A DNA stretch of 64,000 bases from Delphinapterus leucas. Taxonomy: Eukaryota > Chordata > Mammalia > Artiodactyla > Monodontidae. The position numbers and the translations under genes were made by a program. Below the pieces are notes generated by a model. That model was not told the DNA's origin and searched no databases. It saw only the letters and a program-made list of their open reading frames with translations. Below, piece after piece: positions 21,570 to 34,334 of the stretch (positions are counted from its first letter, which is position 1; every line of letters begins with the position of its first letter). Where the stretch lies: the NCBI RefSeq assembly GCF_002288925.2, contig NW_022098036.1, positions 40,458,614-40,522,613 on the forward strand, read 5' to 3'.

Positions 21570-21690
21570 TCCCCAAATATTTTTTGAATACCCATCATAT
21601 AAAAAACACTGAGTTAGGCTTGGAGAAATGCATAGATTAATTGAAGACCCTATTCTTGGTCCAGCAAAATCCCAGTATACCAGTAAAGGC
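21570..21690 (-). mobile_element. L2 3'-end fragment, antisense
   Basis: TTTTTGAATACCCATCATAT, then CACTGAGTTAGGCTTGGAGA and a CCCTATTCTTGG segment follow the reverse complement of the L2 3' end. Confidence 0.55.
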
Positions 21691-21999
21691 TAAGAGAAAT
21701 GATTTGATACCTTCTTTTGCATCATAAATAGAATGCATGAAATTTTCTCAACAAGTATATTTAATGCTAGCTTTACTGTAAAAACGGCCTTTACTACAAG
21801 AAAAGCATTGAATATGTTCAGCAAATGCTAAGAAGTATTTAAAAAATGTTGCAAAGGATAGCACTAGAAAGATAAGTTGGTGCCAAGTTATAGAAGACTA
21901 TTCTAAAGAGATTGCTATAGAAAAGAGAGTCGCCGAGTTGTCTCAGAAAATTCAAGAAAAGATTTTTTTAAATTTCAACAGCAGCAACATTTATCTATC

Positions 22000-22130
22000 T
22001 CTTCATGTATTTACTATTCCATAAATATTGGATGAGCACCTACTAGGTGATGGATATATAACAGTGGATATAATAGACTTGGCTCTGCACTTGTGGGATT
22101 TAAAATCTGGTGGCAGAGAAGGAAAAAAAA
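22000..22130 (-). mobile_element. L2 3'-end fragment, antisense
   Basis: GATGAGCACCTACTAGGTGA, ATATAACAGTGGATATAATA and a CTCTGCACTTGTGGGATTTA segment match the reverse complement of L2's last ~130 bases. Confidence 0.65.
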
Positions 22131-24599
22131 ACAAGAAGCAGAAAAATTGTATCTTATCTGCAAGTTAAATATCATTTTGTACCCCTTCTCCATCTAATCA
22201 TCAAAAATTTAGGGGTAATGTTTTAACTTTGAGATCTTGAAATATGATGAGAGTATTTCTTAGTGAAATTCTTCCTGATAGAGGCTGAGAGGTAAGCTTT
22301 AGGGGAGTCTGAAGGTTATTATAAGAAACTTAGTTCTGGTCATGGTGCCTGCTGGTTGGTGTCAGATAGACAGGAGAATATTGACATTTTAGAGTGCTCT
22401 GGGCAACTGTGACAGCCCTCTGTTTACCTAGGCTTGGTCAGTTGTAGGTATTAATGACATACATCATGAAATTTCAGCCCACACACCCAGTGCCTGAGTT
22501 AAAGTAAGACAAATTTATACTATATTTGGAATTTCATACACCATTTGTATGTATCATATGTAAATATTTTGGAATTTGGTATCTCAGCCACACCAATATG
22601 TCCTACTCAGGATCTTTGTTCGCTTGTTCTGGATTTGCATCTAGTTCCCTCCTAAGATGGAAGCTGTACCATGAACTTCAGCCACATCCCTAAGATGCTG
22701 ACCACACCAAGCCAATTCCTTACCAGATAACCTATGGGATTTAATTTTTTTCCTAAATGACTGGTTTGAGTGTGCATTTACTTCAGCTTGGAAGAATTCC
22801 TTAAAATGGAAACAGTATCAGCTACCTGAGTCCTCAACTCTACAGAGATTTTCTATGTCCCCATCCCACAGATTCGATCCTTTGTTCATGAATTCTACCC
22901 TTGGTTATATAGGCACATTTGGATTTTGTAATGTGAATTCCTGACCTCGCCCTTGAGGATACACTATTTCTGATTAGTGATCCTTGAACCACTTTCTCCA
23001 GTTTCCCCTTGATTTCCATTTGAGTTGTAAAGGACTCTGAACATTGATGAAGCTAAAGATTTGCACTAAGAAAACCAGTAGGTCAGGCAATTTGTAGATT
23101 TTTATATCAATCTTTGAGCCTCCTCAAAAATCTGGAGAAAATATTTAACATTAATGGAGTAGCATAAGTGTGCCATTTACCATATGATTGGCTTGCATCT
23201 TTTAGTATACCTTAGATTTTTTTGAAAGGCAGATAAACGTAAAACAATAAAATCATCATAGACATTTGAAGCAACTTCTGAAGGTCATGTATTTCTTTTA
23301 TTTTACCTTCAAGTAGTGTATTATTAAAGCCATTTAAAAACTGTGTTTCTTTGAACCACTGCAAGGTCTGATGTTTAAACATCAAATTTAGTAAGCTATT
23401 TTAAATCAGTGAACATGTGATGGTTTGATCACGATTCTTCTTTGAAATAACTGCACTGGGTTCATTACCAATGGATTTCAATTGACACTGTTTAAAAATT
23501 CAGTTTTATATAAGCATATATATAATTCATGGAGATTTAATTTTGAAGCTGTAATTTTCTCTGCTCAAGTCTCAAGGTTAAAGCTGCTGTTCCCAAGCAG
23601 TATGATTCAATGAATACTGCTGTGTATAGTGTATGGTACACAGTAGACCAATAAAAACAATCTGATTGATCTATCTCGTTATGGACTTGATGGCTTCCAA
23701 AGCACTAGCTATAAAATAAGCTAACTGGAAAATCAAAGCTTTAGTGACCTCAGAGGACTCTTCATCACATAGTGTAGCTTAAATCATGTTATTTTAAATT
23801 TAGATATCACATGCACAACACATTTTATATAACAAACCAGAGAAAACTTGTAAACAGCATTTTATTTTCCACCTTTCCAGACTACAACACTTGCACTGGT
23901 GAATAGCTTTCCAAGTACCAATCTTCTCTAAATGTTTAAACTTTAGTTTGGGCTGGATTTTCAGACTCTTGAGCCCTCTTTTCTAGCACCTCTACTCTTC
24001 TTTAAATGCTTCACTCCAAAGAGAACAACTAGTCCTCTATACATAACTATCTCCCTAGTCAATTTACGTGAATGTAAAAATCACTAGTTTAATTCCAAGA
24101 TTCTAATTTGGCAAAAATGATTAACAATTTTTTTCCTACATGTAACTAAATATCTGTAGGCTGGTGGAACAAAGAAAACAGTTTGGTGTGGTGAGATAAC
24201 TGTACCTAATTGGTTTCATTTCCCAAGAAAGGAATTATTATTGCAACAACAAAAGATAGTTATTAAGTTTTTAGAGAGTTAAATCCATTTAATCCTACCA
24301 AACAAAATTGTTAAATTTGCATCTGCATCATTTCTTAGCATCCCATTTTTAATGTATCGTTTTTCTTCTTCATAACATTCTAACCTTCATTCCCCTCCTC
24401 TTATATCCACTGTCCTAATGGTTGCCTCTAGATATCTAAGAATTGCCTTTGCCTATGTATCGGCAAGTAGATAGATCCCCCTATGCTTAGTGACTTTCTC
24501 ACCTCTCTCTTTTTCAATATTCTCTATTATGTACCCCATTCTAGGGGCCACCTTCTCTACTAGATAACCACGAAACTGAGCTGTAATGAGATAGCAATG
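22131..24599. other. Unassigned intergenic sequence
   Basis: No recognisable gene, RNA or repeat. There are no long open frames on either strand. Confidence 0.5.
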
Positions 24600-25104
24600 A
24601 ATGGTGGTGGTATTTACTTATTAATTTCTTTTACAATGATGTATAATGCATCCATTGTTACATGAGGCACTAGGATATAGAAACAAAAGATTTCCACCTC
24701 TTAAGGAATTCTTAATGTTAAAGGGAATATAAACAGGGAAACTTGTAAACACGTGATGTTATGGAAGGGGTTGGTTACTTTAAATAGAGGGAGGTACAGA
24801 CTGATAAGGCACTGATAGACACCAACATCAATGGGAGATTTCCTGGAGGTAGACAGAATGGGCTTTGACAGTCTTAAAGGATCAGTAAGCTCTAAGTGGG
24901 TGACAAAGGGGAAGAGAGATATTACAGTCAGAGGGACCTCATAAAAATGGCATGGCAGATGAGAGCATGATATTGGCAAAGGACCTGCAACGTGTTTAAC
25001 ATGACCTGAGAGTGTGGTGTAAGAGAGATGTTTGAGAAACAAGGGCTGGGAAGTCTTCAAAGAGCAAGCCATGCAGAGACTTGTATGTTGTGGTGATAAG
25101 TTTG
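24600..25104 (-). mobile_element. L2 LINE fragment, antisense
   Basis: The plus strand reads the reverse complement of the L2 3' region. Landmarks are a GGCACTAGGATATAGAAACA start, ATGGGAGATTTCCTGGAGGT, GGCAAAGGACCTGCAACGTG and CAAGCCATGCAGAGACTTGT. The 137-residue minus-strand open frame over it (24701-25114) keeps an L2 ORF2-like flavour but is too diverged to call a domain. A MIR interrupts the element at 25105. Confidence 0.62.
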
Positions 25105-25360
25105 AATTTAGCACTGACTCTGAAGTCAGATTAAGTTTAAATCCTAGCTCTGCCGCTTACTGGATATATACCTTGGGACAAGTTACTCAAGCTCTCTGTG
25201 CATCAGTTATCACATTTGTAAAGTGGAAGTAGTAAAAGAACCTACCTCACAATCAATACGAGAAATGGGTTAATACATATATAGCTCTTATATCAACAAG
25301 TGTCCTATAGCAATCACTCAATAAATCATCATCACAATTCTTATTACTGTTATTAACCGT
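25105..25360 (+). mobile_element. MIR SINE
   Basis: Near full length: TCTGAAGTCAGATTAAGTTT, then a CTAGCTCTGCCGCTTACTGG segment, TCACATTTGTAAAGTGGAAG, ACCTACCTCACAATC and CAATCACTCAATAAATCATC, ending in an ATTA-rich tail. It is inserted in the antisense L2. Confidence 0.92.
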
Positions 25361-26039
25361 CTTGGCAAGGGAGACACATTGAAGGAACTCTCCCTCCAGT
25401 GTGTCTAAACCTGAGTCAGTTTTGATCAAATGTGTCTTTGAAGGTTTATCCTGGCAGCCCTAAACAAAATGGATTGTATTTGGCAGAGCCAAAACTAGAA
25501 ATAGGAAAATCAGTGGTGTTTGCAGTGTATCAGTTGAGAGATGATGCAAAGAGAGCCTAAACTAATGGTATTACAGTGTGGGGAGAGGAACAAGACAAAT
25601 AAAAGGGATTTTAATGAGAAAATTTTATATGATATGGTTATTAATTAAGTATATAAAGTAACCAAGGCTATCTACAAGGTTTCGGACTGGGATGGTGTGA
25701 TGGTTTATCGTTCACTACATCAGGGAATATAGGATGGAAAGCTGGTCTGAAGGAGAAGATGACTAGCTGAGTCTCTACAGATGTATAGTGACTGCTAGCA
25801 ATGGGTCTGGAGCTGAGAAGAGTTCCTGGAGAGTCACCAATAAATACACGTTTTAGATGAAATCATGGGAGTATATTATCAAAGGAATATGTGTAGTGCA
25901 AGAAGAGTAGAGGGTCTGTGATGGAGCCCATAGAAAGTACCAAAGATTAAGAGAAGGGCATAAATAGGAAAAAAATATATAGTGTTAGACATTTTCTAAA
26001 GAGACATGGAGAAAGGGAAGTGCCAGTTTCACATTAAAA
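25361..26039. other. Probable continuation of antisense L2, poorly resolved
   Basis: Phrases such as GTTTATCCTGGCAGCCCTAA and GAGATGATGCAAAGAGAGCC resemble further upstream L2 in antisense, on the far side of the MIR. Divergence is high and I give no firm call. Confidence 0.35.
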
Positions 26040-26600
26040 TTTAAATCAGAAAACCCAGCTGGGTTTGATCATGACAATATCTTTTTTTTGTAATTGGCAT
26101 ACAATCCAAACTCCTTATGTGATATTGTTTCCACTATGCTACTCCTTGCATCATTCTGCTTCAGCCACACCATTCTTCTTTCTCTACTTCAAGCACATTA
26201 AGTTTGTTCAAAGGGGGCATTTGAACTTGTTGCTTCTTTTGTCAGTTCTTTCTGCTAGACTTTTTAACATTTCTAAGCTCAGATAGAACCTTCTCAGAGA
26301 GGCCTTCTCTGAACTACCTATCTAAAATAATCCCTACTTCACAGTCCCCTTTCCTAGTCCTTCTCTGTCAAGCTACCGTGTTGTGTTACGGTATTATTCA
26401 ACACTTCTTGATATTATCTTGTTTATCTGTCACCTCTTTGTCATCTGTTTTCCCACCCTTGAATGCAACCTTCATGGGGACAAGGACCTGCTGTATCTTG
26501 TTCACCACTGGGTCTCCTGCCCCTAGAAAGTATCTGATGCACAAAATAAGTTAATGACTATTTGATAATAAATGGATGTATGAAGTAGTGAGAAGCGTAG
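26040..26600 (+). mobile_element. L2 LINE 3' region, sense
   Basis: The L2 order is clear: ACAATCCAAACTCCTTATGT, then a CTTCAGCCACACCATTCTTC segment, CTCAGAGAGGCCTTCTCTGA, CATGGGGACAAGGACCTGCT, a TTGTTCACCACTGGG segment and a 3' end near 26570-26600. About 550 bases survive. Stops are frequent. Confidence 0.85.
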
Positions 26601-26984
26601 GCAGTAGGTAGAGGAGAACCCAGGAAAAAGTTATATTACAGCATTTAGAAGACTAGTGGTGTCTAAAAACAATCGTTTTTATTGAATTTAGCAAAAGGGT
26701 CACAGATGGCACTGGTAGGAGTAGTTTCAGTAGAATATTAGAAGCAGAATTCAAACACCTAGGCCTGAGGAATAAAAGAAAACAAAAGAGTGAAGAAAAC
26801 AAATTTATTCTATCCTTTCAAGAAGTTGGACTGTACAGAAAGGAAGAAGATAAAGAAATATTTAGAAGAGCAGCGTTTTCAAAGTAAACACAAGCAAGCA
26901 ACAATCTAGAAACAACTGTTAGAGTGTTAGAGACACATTCTGAAAGCTATAAGGTCAGTGTTTTTGTTTTGTTTTCTTTTTAGT
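26601..26984. other. Unassigned, old-repeat-like sequence
   Basis: Phrases like GGGTCACAGATGGCACTGGT and TTTCAAGAAGTTGGACTGTA recur in mammalian introns and may be antisense L2, but I could not anchor them. Confidence 0.3.
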
Positions 26985-27660
26985 CTGAAACATTTTTGAA
27001 CTTAAAAAGTTGCAAGAATATTTCAAAGAACTCCCACGTAATTTTTTCATGTATAGGCCTCATTCAAGTTTTGGCAATTATCCCATAGAGTCTTTATAGC
27101 AGAAAGATCCAGTCCAGGATCACGTGTTGTACACAGTTGTCTTGTAATACTAAACTTTTCATTATGTAAGATTTCCTCAATTTTTCATTGACTTTTATCA
27201 CTTTGATATTTCTAAAGACTGCAGGGTAGTCATTTTGTAGAAGGTCCCTCAAATTGGTTTATCTGTTTCTTTATGACTAGACCCAGGCAATACTATTTGC
27301 CTGGAGTATCACTGAAGTGATGCTGTTCTTTCCTCATTGCCTCCTACCGAGTAATATTTGATATTGATCCATCTCATTATTGGTGATTTTAACTTTATCC
27401 TTTGATTTTTTTAACTGTAAAATCACATTTTACCCAATTTTATCTCATATTTGATTAGTAAATATTTTGTGGGGAGGAACTTTGAAATTATACAAAGTTC
27501 TGTTTTTTATCCAACTTTCACCCACTATTTTAGTATCTATTGGAATGTATTTCTTGAATTATCATTATTGCAATGGTTGCCAAATGGTGATTTTTCTTAT
27601 TCCAGCTTTCTTTCTTCATTTGTTAGCTATCATACTATTGTAAGGAAGAACTAACCCTTC
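26985..27660. mobile_element. Ancient interspersed repeat, family unresolved
   Basis: The sequence from AAAAGTTGCAAGAATATTTC through CCCATAGAGTCTTTATAGCA, GGTCCCTCAAATTGGTTTAT, GAAGTGATGCTGTTCTTTCC and TTGCCAAATGGTGATTTTTC to the TAAGGAAGAACTAACCCTTC end is one I associate with a widespread old mammalian repeat. It is probably a LINE 3' region. I do not assign a name. Confidence 0.5.
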
Positions 27661-27844
27661 CATTTCTTTCTTTCTTTATATCATTGTAAACTCATGAATT
27701 GCTACTTTATGCATTTGGTTGTAAATGTTACTGTTATTTATTTTGATGCTTAAATTGTCACAGATTTGGACATTTCGGTGTTTTTTTTAATATATATAGG
27801 AATAATTTTGAATGCTCTGTATTTTCAGAGAATGAGCCAGTAGA

Positions 27845-28025
27845 ACAGTTACTTTGAATCTTGGCTGTGATCAAAGTCACCTGAAGAGCTTTTAAATATC
27901 CTAATGCCCAGGCCGCACCTCACACCAATTACACAAGAATTTTTGGAATTGAAACCCAGGTGCAAATATTTTTTAAGCTCTCTAGTGATTCTAATCTGAA
28001 ACCAAGTTCAAGAAGCACTGAAGAG
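27845..28025 (+). mobile_element. MER20 (non-autonomous hAT DNA transposon)
   Basis: Both ends are related by inversion: a CTTTGAATCTTGGCTGTGAT start and a CTGAAACCAAGTTCAAGAAG end. Between them lie GAAGAGCTTTTAAATATCCT, GCCCAGGCCGCACCTCACAC and TTTTTTAAGCTCTCTAGTGA, the MER20 landmarks. Confidence 0.85.
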
Positions 28026-30034
28026 AAAGGGGTATGCTAGGAACTTAGCAGAGATAAGAGATAACTGTTAAATGACATATACATGAAGAGTAGAAAAAAT
28101 TAAATTCATATAAAAAGAGGAGAAATTTGCCCTGGACAGGAGTTTATAAGGACATAAGATCAGGTTCCAATTTATTTTCTGTAGGTGACGGGTTAAGAAT
28201 TTGAAGGATTTCCCACGTAGTAATTCTTTTTTTCCTGTGAAGAAGCAGGTGAACTTGTAAGTTGAGATTTAGAGTAAATGGTGATGGAGACCAGTGAGGC
28301 TTAAAATAGCTGTTGTGAGGAGTTAGAAAATAATATAACCATACAACAGCAAGATCCTATTGAGGTACTGAAGACCCTTTCTTGGGGGCTCACACAAAAT
28401 TAGTGACAATTTTCCTTGAATTTGCATTCAGTCAAGTAGATGCAAAACGTTAAGAGGTTCAGAAATCGAAGGGCTGGGTTTAATTCCAGGGGGTAGAATT
28501 CACAGAGAAGTCGAATATAGGAAGGGTCAAGTGTGGGAATACGAGTAGTGTCAAAGACATGAACATCTTCTAAACATCTTTAACAGCAGTGGTTGAATTT
28601 TCAGGCTCTGTAGCAGGAATTATATTTGGGGCCACGAGTTATTTTCAGCAGCTGTAAGTCATCTTTCTCTTCAGTAGATCAAAAGTGGAAAAATGGTGTG
28701 TGTTATTCTATTTTGCATGTGTTGTGCTCAGGGGCTTGCCATGTTTAGGACATCTGAAGTATGCCATGGGATTTTACCTGAGCTTCTGCCTATATAACTT
28801 GTGATTTCATGTTTTGGACATGTAAGGTTTCTTAGCTTTATCCTTTTATAGTTGCAGCTGGCCCTGATTCTGATTCTTCAGCTTTTTTGCTTCAGTGCAT
28901 CTTTGTTTTTGTTTCTATCATGATTAGGTATATACCACCTAGACCCTTCCTGGTAGGTAAACCTCATGCATAGGCTGTTTTAGGGAAAGTCGTATGCAAC
29001 TATCTCTAATTACAATCCATTTGAAAAAAATATTCTCTTCAATTTACTCTTATTAAAATAAGCTTTTCACAAGAAGACAGATTTTTATTTTGTAGAAAAT
29101 AGGTATTTCTGTAAAGGTCTGGATCACAGTCTGATACTCATAATAAGTGTAAGATTTCAAGTGTGGGTACAGCCATCACACTAGAGTTTGAAAATATTTC
29201 TTCATTATTTTTTATTATTTATGATTGTCTTATAAAATAACAGTTTCATTGTGGTAAAATAGAAAGAATTGTTTTATGACAAAAACAAGACCACTTTTAA
29301 GCTGCTTTTAACATTTTTTTAAACATTAGTAAGTGGCATAGACAATAATTACATATGTAAATAAAGGAAAACGAACTTATTAAGATAAATATTGGAGAAA
29401 ACTACTTAAACTCAGTATCAAAGCATGTGATGAAAAATTAATGTGGCAATGAAGCTACAGTATTACTACCGTAGGCAGAACTAAAGCAGCCTGTTGCCCC
29501 ACGTCAAGAGTCTAGAAAACATAGCAAGCTTAGGCATAATTCAAGCAGGAAGTCCAATGTGATAACCAATGTGTGGTACATCAGGGAAGAGTTACAGTCA
29601 GGAAAACAATTCAGAATCAGCAGGAAAATGGTGAGCCATGGGAACACTGCCAATTTTACCATGATTATCTGTCAGTTCCCCCATCAGTGGACAGGCAACA
29701 GTAGCTTTGGAGAAGAAAAGGGCTAGATGCTTGCAGGGTTACCAAGGCCCTAGACTTATTTTTTCCTTCACTGCCTTGAGTACTTATCAGTTCCAATTGA
29801 AAACCATGAACCTTAGTTAAGATGTGAACATCAAAGATCTCAAGTTATTCTCAGGAAACTTGAGACTGTGAGAGAATTACCAGGGTAGCTGTGTCTCCTG
29901 TGTTAAGGAGTGATAGTGGCCTTAGTGTCATACGGAGGCAAAATGAAATCAAACTGGCAACTGTTGAGCTGAATTCAGAATTTTAAACGAAGATTGCAGA
30001 AAACAATGAACCTTTTAAAAGAATAAAAAACACT

Positions 30035-30225
30035 AATATCATTTATTATGTGGTAGGTGGTGTTCTAAGTGTTTGATGAATGTTTATTCACTTAATTCTC
30101 ACTGGATCCCAATAAAGTATACATTACTATTATCTTCATTTTACAAATGAAGAAACTGAAGAATAGAGAGGTTAAGCAACTTTCCCATGGTCACAGAACC
30201 CAGGCTATTTTACATGAAATTCTAT
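30035..30225 (-). mobile_element. MIR SINE, antisense
   Basis: CATTTATTATGTGGTAGGTG, TTATTCACTTAATTCTCACT, CATTTTACAAATGAAGAAAC and GAGGTTAAGCAACTTTCCCA, then CACAGAACCCAGGC, follow antisense MIR. Confidence 0.88.
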
Positions 30226-30639
30226 CCCTGGGCTACCAATTGAATAGGATTAACCAATAATGAAAAAGCCTCAGATCATATATTGCTTCTATGATGTAAG
30301 AGATGCACTTGATTTTGATTAATTGGCATTAAATGATATATAACTTGAACACAGAACTTTAAATTGGTGCTTAAATTGTTAACTGACATATCATATTCAT
30401 ACTCATAGTTGTGCAGTATGCACAACTTTCCTCAAAGGCTTTTTCTTCTCCTTCTCCCCCCTTCAATCCAGCTATTGCTATAAACTGTACCTCCCCACTC
30501 CCATCCTAACTAGGATAGATAATAGTTGATTTGAGCTCAGCATATGGAGAGCAAGGCCTTTATCTAGTATCCAAGATTGGTTCCCACAAAGAATAAAATG
30601 AGCTAACCAGCTTCGCAATGATAGAAGAATTTTGAATAA

Positions 30640-30830
30640 AGGCAGCAGCATGTACAGCTGTAGCTAATTACAAATTTGGGCTTCACTTTTGTTAACAGCA
30701 GACTAATGTTTGCATACAAAGCATTTGTTGTAAATAAATAGCTTTAATAAGTGGGAAAAAAGACAGTAAGCAATACAATGCCAGGGGTAATTACAGCTGT
30801 TTGCAAAAGCCACAAATGCAGTATATAATT
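30640..30830. promoter_or_regulatory. Candidate conserved non-coding element (motif cluster)
   Basis: This is repeat-free sequence with paired E-box (CAGCTG) and homeodomain (TAATTAC) motifs in mirror order. ACAGCTGTAGCTAATTAC lies at 30654-30671 and GTAATTACAGCTGT at 30787-30800, with a forkhead-like GTAAATAAATAG between. The call rests on motif density only. No comparison was possible. Confidence 0.3.
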
Positions 30831-31439
30831 ATCTTAATATGAAAAATGGAGATTATCTCATATTCTAAGCTCTTTATTAGGAATAATTCTAACATTTGAA
30901 TATTCTAGTATTTGAACAGTTGTCTGGTTCTGACTTAATTTTCTTGATATGCTACTTTTGTAACATATAGGAATACAAAATAATACAACCTCAATGAATA
31001 AATCCTTATTTATGAATAAGATATTGAAGCACACTTGATCATAGATTTATAGCTTTTAGTTTGGTATGATTTACCGACCCAATTAAGCATAGTATAGAAA
31101 GGGTGTTAAGAGCTCATATAGCTCATCTAAAGTAAGACTACTCACAAACCATCCCCTTCACTACTCTCCCCTTCCAAATAAAGATACCAACACTTTTTAT
31201 TCTGCCATGATAACAGCAGTGTAGAGCTGCTGCATCACATTACGAGACTGATAGAAAAGCCCAAACAGCACAGTATCTGTGGACTCACAGGTAGAGATTC
31301 TATATCATCTGAATTAGACTTTGTCCTGAGAGGCAAACAAGATTAATACAGAGGATAATTATACATTGACTATCATGTAATAGTAATGATAACTTAACTG
31401 AATTTGACATTCTGGTAAAAGACGTAAAAACAAATCCAA

Positions 31440-32140
31440 AATCATTCATGAAAAGCTAATGTTTATCCACACAAAAACCTACACACAAATGTTTTTCGAA
31501 GCTTTATTCATAATTGCCAAAATTTGGAAGCAATCAAGATATCTCTCAAGAGGTGAATGAATAAAGAAATGTTGGTGCATCCCTACATTGGAATGTTATT
31601 CAACAATAAAAAGAAATGACCTATCTAGTCAGCAAAAGACCTAGAGGTACCTTAAATGCATATTGGTAAGTCAAAGAAGCCAATACGAAAAGACTATGCA
31701 TACTGTATGACTCCAACTTACGTAAAACATTTTGGAAAAGGCAAAGCTACAGCGACTGAGAAAGATCAGTGGTTGCCAGAGGTTCAGGGAGGTGGGGAGT
31801 GGGATGAATAGGTGAAGCACAGGGGATTTTTAGTGCAGTGAAACTATTCTGTATGATATTGTAATGTTGGATGCGTGTCATATTATATTTGTCAAAACCT
31901 TGTAGTATGTTCAACACAAAGAGTGAATGCTGATATAGACTACAGACTTTAGTTAATAATAGTGTATTAATACTGGTTCATCAATTGTCACAAGTGTACC
32001 CTGCCAATAATGTAAGATGTTAGTAATGGAATCTTGCGTGTGTGCAGGGGTGGAGAGGGTAGAGTACTCTGTATTTCCACTCAGTTTTTCTGTAAACCTA
32101 AAACTGCTCTAAAGAAATTGACTATCAATTTAAAAAAAAC
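31440..32140 (+). mobile_element. Ancient L1 (L1M-type) 3' end
   Basis: The C-terminal ORF2 relic has a CACACAAAAACCTACACACA segment, then CCCTACATTGGAATGTTATT, and after it TGTATGACTCCAACTTACGT. The 3'UTR follows (GTGGTTGCCAGAGGTTCAGG, then GGGGAGTGGGATGAATAGG) and runs to a short A-rich end. All frames carry many stops. Confidence 0.88.
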
Positions 32141-32927
32141 TATGATTAATATTAACAAAAAATGGAAAAGGAGATTATTTAAAATTCAATAACAGGAAAT
32201 CTGAAATTACCTTACTAAAAGTAAGGTAAAATCAATTAAAAAAAATTTCTGGTGAGCAGTGCCTAAAATTTTCTCCTAAACTCACATTAGACACATTAGA
32301 ATGTCTTTTTTTTAATTACAGAAAAAAGATTAACATTTAAAACACTGAAAATGAGTTTTGATTTCAATTAATACTCTATGATTCTGTTAACAGTCTTCTA
32401 TTACCAAAAGCTTTTATTACTTTTTGTTAGGTAAAAGCTCAGTGAAACTAAAATGAGAAAAAAATCATACACTTATATTTGCGTGGAAGTAGGGAGGCAA
32501 AGGAGAGGAGGCACCTACTGATAAAAGTAACAGGTATAGTTTAAATTAGACACCAAAATCAATATCTTAAAAGTGCCTTTAAACTACAATTATGTAAAAA
32601 ACTGGATAATAAAGAGGAGAAAATTTATACTCAGGAAAATAAAAATGCCATTAAACAAAAGTGAAGGTTTGCCTCAATTCTTAAGAGAAATATGGTAAAG
32701 AAAAATTTCAATTCAAAATAGCCTTTGAAACAAATAGGGTTGCAGTATTAGATTATAAATTAGTATATGGACAGGCTGTTCTAGACCTAATTAGTAAACT
32801 AAATGAAGATAGATTACCTGGGCTATATGATACCTTCTTAAAGTTTTAAAGAAAATCTTTTTGCTTGATAGTATGAAATTCTTTAAAATAGGAGGAAGCA
32901 TACTGAGCTACAGAATATCCATTTGTA
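32141..32927. other. Unassigned A-rich intergenic sequence
   Basis: No gene or repeat recognised. Base composition is strongly A-rich on the plus strand. Confidence 0.45.
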
Positions 32928-33323
32928 GGGCTGTCAGATAAAATTCAGGATGCCGAGTGAGATCTACTTTCAGATAAACACCATGTTTTTCTTTTTAATA
33001 TAAATATGTTCCATGAGGGCTTCCGTGGTGGCGCAGTGGTTGAGAGTGTGCCTACCGATGCAGGGGACACGGGTTCTTGCCCCGGTCCAGGAAGATCCCA
33101 CATGCCGCGGAGCAGCTGGGCCCGTGAGCCATGGCCCCTGAGCCTGCGCGTCCGGAGCCTGTGCTCCGCAACAGGAGAGGCCACAATAGTGAGAGGCCCG
33201 CGTACCACAAAAAAAAAAAAAAAAAAAAAGTTCCATGAAATATTTGGTGCATATTTATGCTAAAATGTATTTTTTAATTAAAATTTATCTGGATTTATTT
33301 TTGTTTTTTAAATCTGGCAACCC
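32928..33323. mobile_element. Palindromic non-autonomous DNA transposon, split by a SINE
   Basis: Left end GGGCTGTCAGAT (32928-32939) and right end ATCTGGCAACCC (33312-33323) are inverted repeats matching at 10 of 12 positions. The interiors are also inversely related (GATAAAATTCAGGA against the ATCTGGATTTATTTT side). Without the SINE the element is about 180 bp. A second relic of the same type is at 63612-63745. The family is probably a MER-type MITE, but I do not name it. Confidence 0.7.
33017..33229 (+). mobile_element. CHR-type SINE at the centre of the DNA transposon
   Basis: Complete from GGGCTTCCGTGGTGGCGCAG to a 21-base A tail. A 9-bp target-site duplication GTTCCATGA flanks it (33008-33016 and 33230-33238). 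Insertion is at the symmetry centre of the palindrome. The minus-strand open frames here are read-through. Confidence 0.97.
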
Positions 33324-34334
33324 GACACTTTGCCAATCTTGCATATTTACAAGCCTTGAAGAACATAGAATTTAACCATTTAGACTCATTTTCATCCATA
33401 TTCATTTCTGGAATTATCAAAAATACAATTCCAAAATGGTAATGGGATACTTAAATAAGCAGTAATGTTTTGAATGCTTACTTGTAGGATTCTGTGTTTA
33501 AGCTATGTTGGTAAATACTCTGCCTTCACAGAGGATATAGCGATGAAGCATTTGCAGATGATTATAACAGACCTAATGGACTATTATTTTAATTTGATGT
33601 AAAATTGCATATAGAGAGGCAACTATTGCATGTGATTGATATAGGCGTTCAAGAAATCTTTGATGAATGTCCACAGCAAAAGCTATTTAAATAAAAATAG
33701 CTCTCAGAAGCTAGGGGGGATATCTTACAAAGAGCAATCAAAGAGAAAGGATAAATAGACACTTCTCTGGCAGGAGCAGTGTAAGTATCAACAGAGAAAT
33801 TCACCAGAGATAAGAATTTGGCCAGATTTATTTAGTATTTATATGCACTATCTGTTAGAGGAAATGCACAATAAAATTCCCAACTTTCATTGAAATGCCA
33901 AGCTTATGAGGATGAACAGGGTATTTTCAGCATACTATGAAAGTAGCCAAAACATGTGGTAAATGAATTCCAGTGTTGGCTGTTTCAGTGCAATGCCTTG
34001 CATGAACACAAATGTAAACAGTACTTTTAGGTTGGTGCCCTCCAAACTACTCATTTTTCAAGGGTACTAGAGAGGGTTATTGCAGTTCTCTGAAAAAATA
34101 ATCAGACAGCTATGCTACTGTGACCAGAAACGTCCAATACAATTCTTAATAGCATAAGGCAAATTACAAAGAAAATTTAAGCTATTATCATACACTTACA
34201 TTAATTCATAATACATTTATGTCTGGATTTTGATTCAAACTGATGCATCTAGATAAAGATTTAGTAAAATTGGAATTTGTTTAAGAAATTGGGGGTGATC
34301 CAAGAACAGAACATTGTTGTCACAAATGACAAGA
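33324..34334. other. Unassigned intergenic sequence
   Basis: No gene or repeat recognised. Confidence 0.45.

Larger units (their letters stand above)
28026..31439. other. Unassigned intergenic sequence with a MIR and a motif-dense segment
   Basis: Apart from the MIR at 30035-30225 and the motif cluster at 30640-30830, I see no gene or nameable repeat. No open frame exceeds background. Confidence 0.5.

Noticed and set aside
24701..25114. 137-residue minus-strand open frame that could be a gene
   Set aside because: It runs along an antisense L2 and into a MIR. No domain, start context or splice sites are visible.
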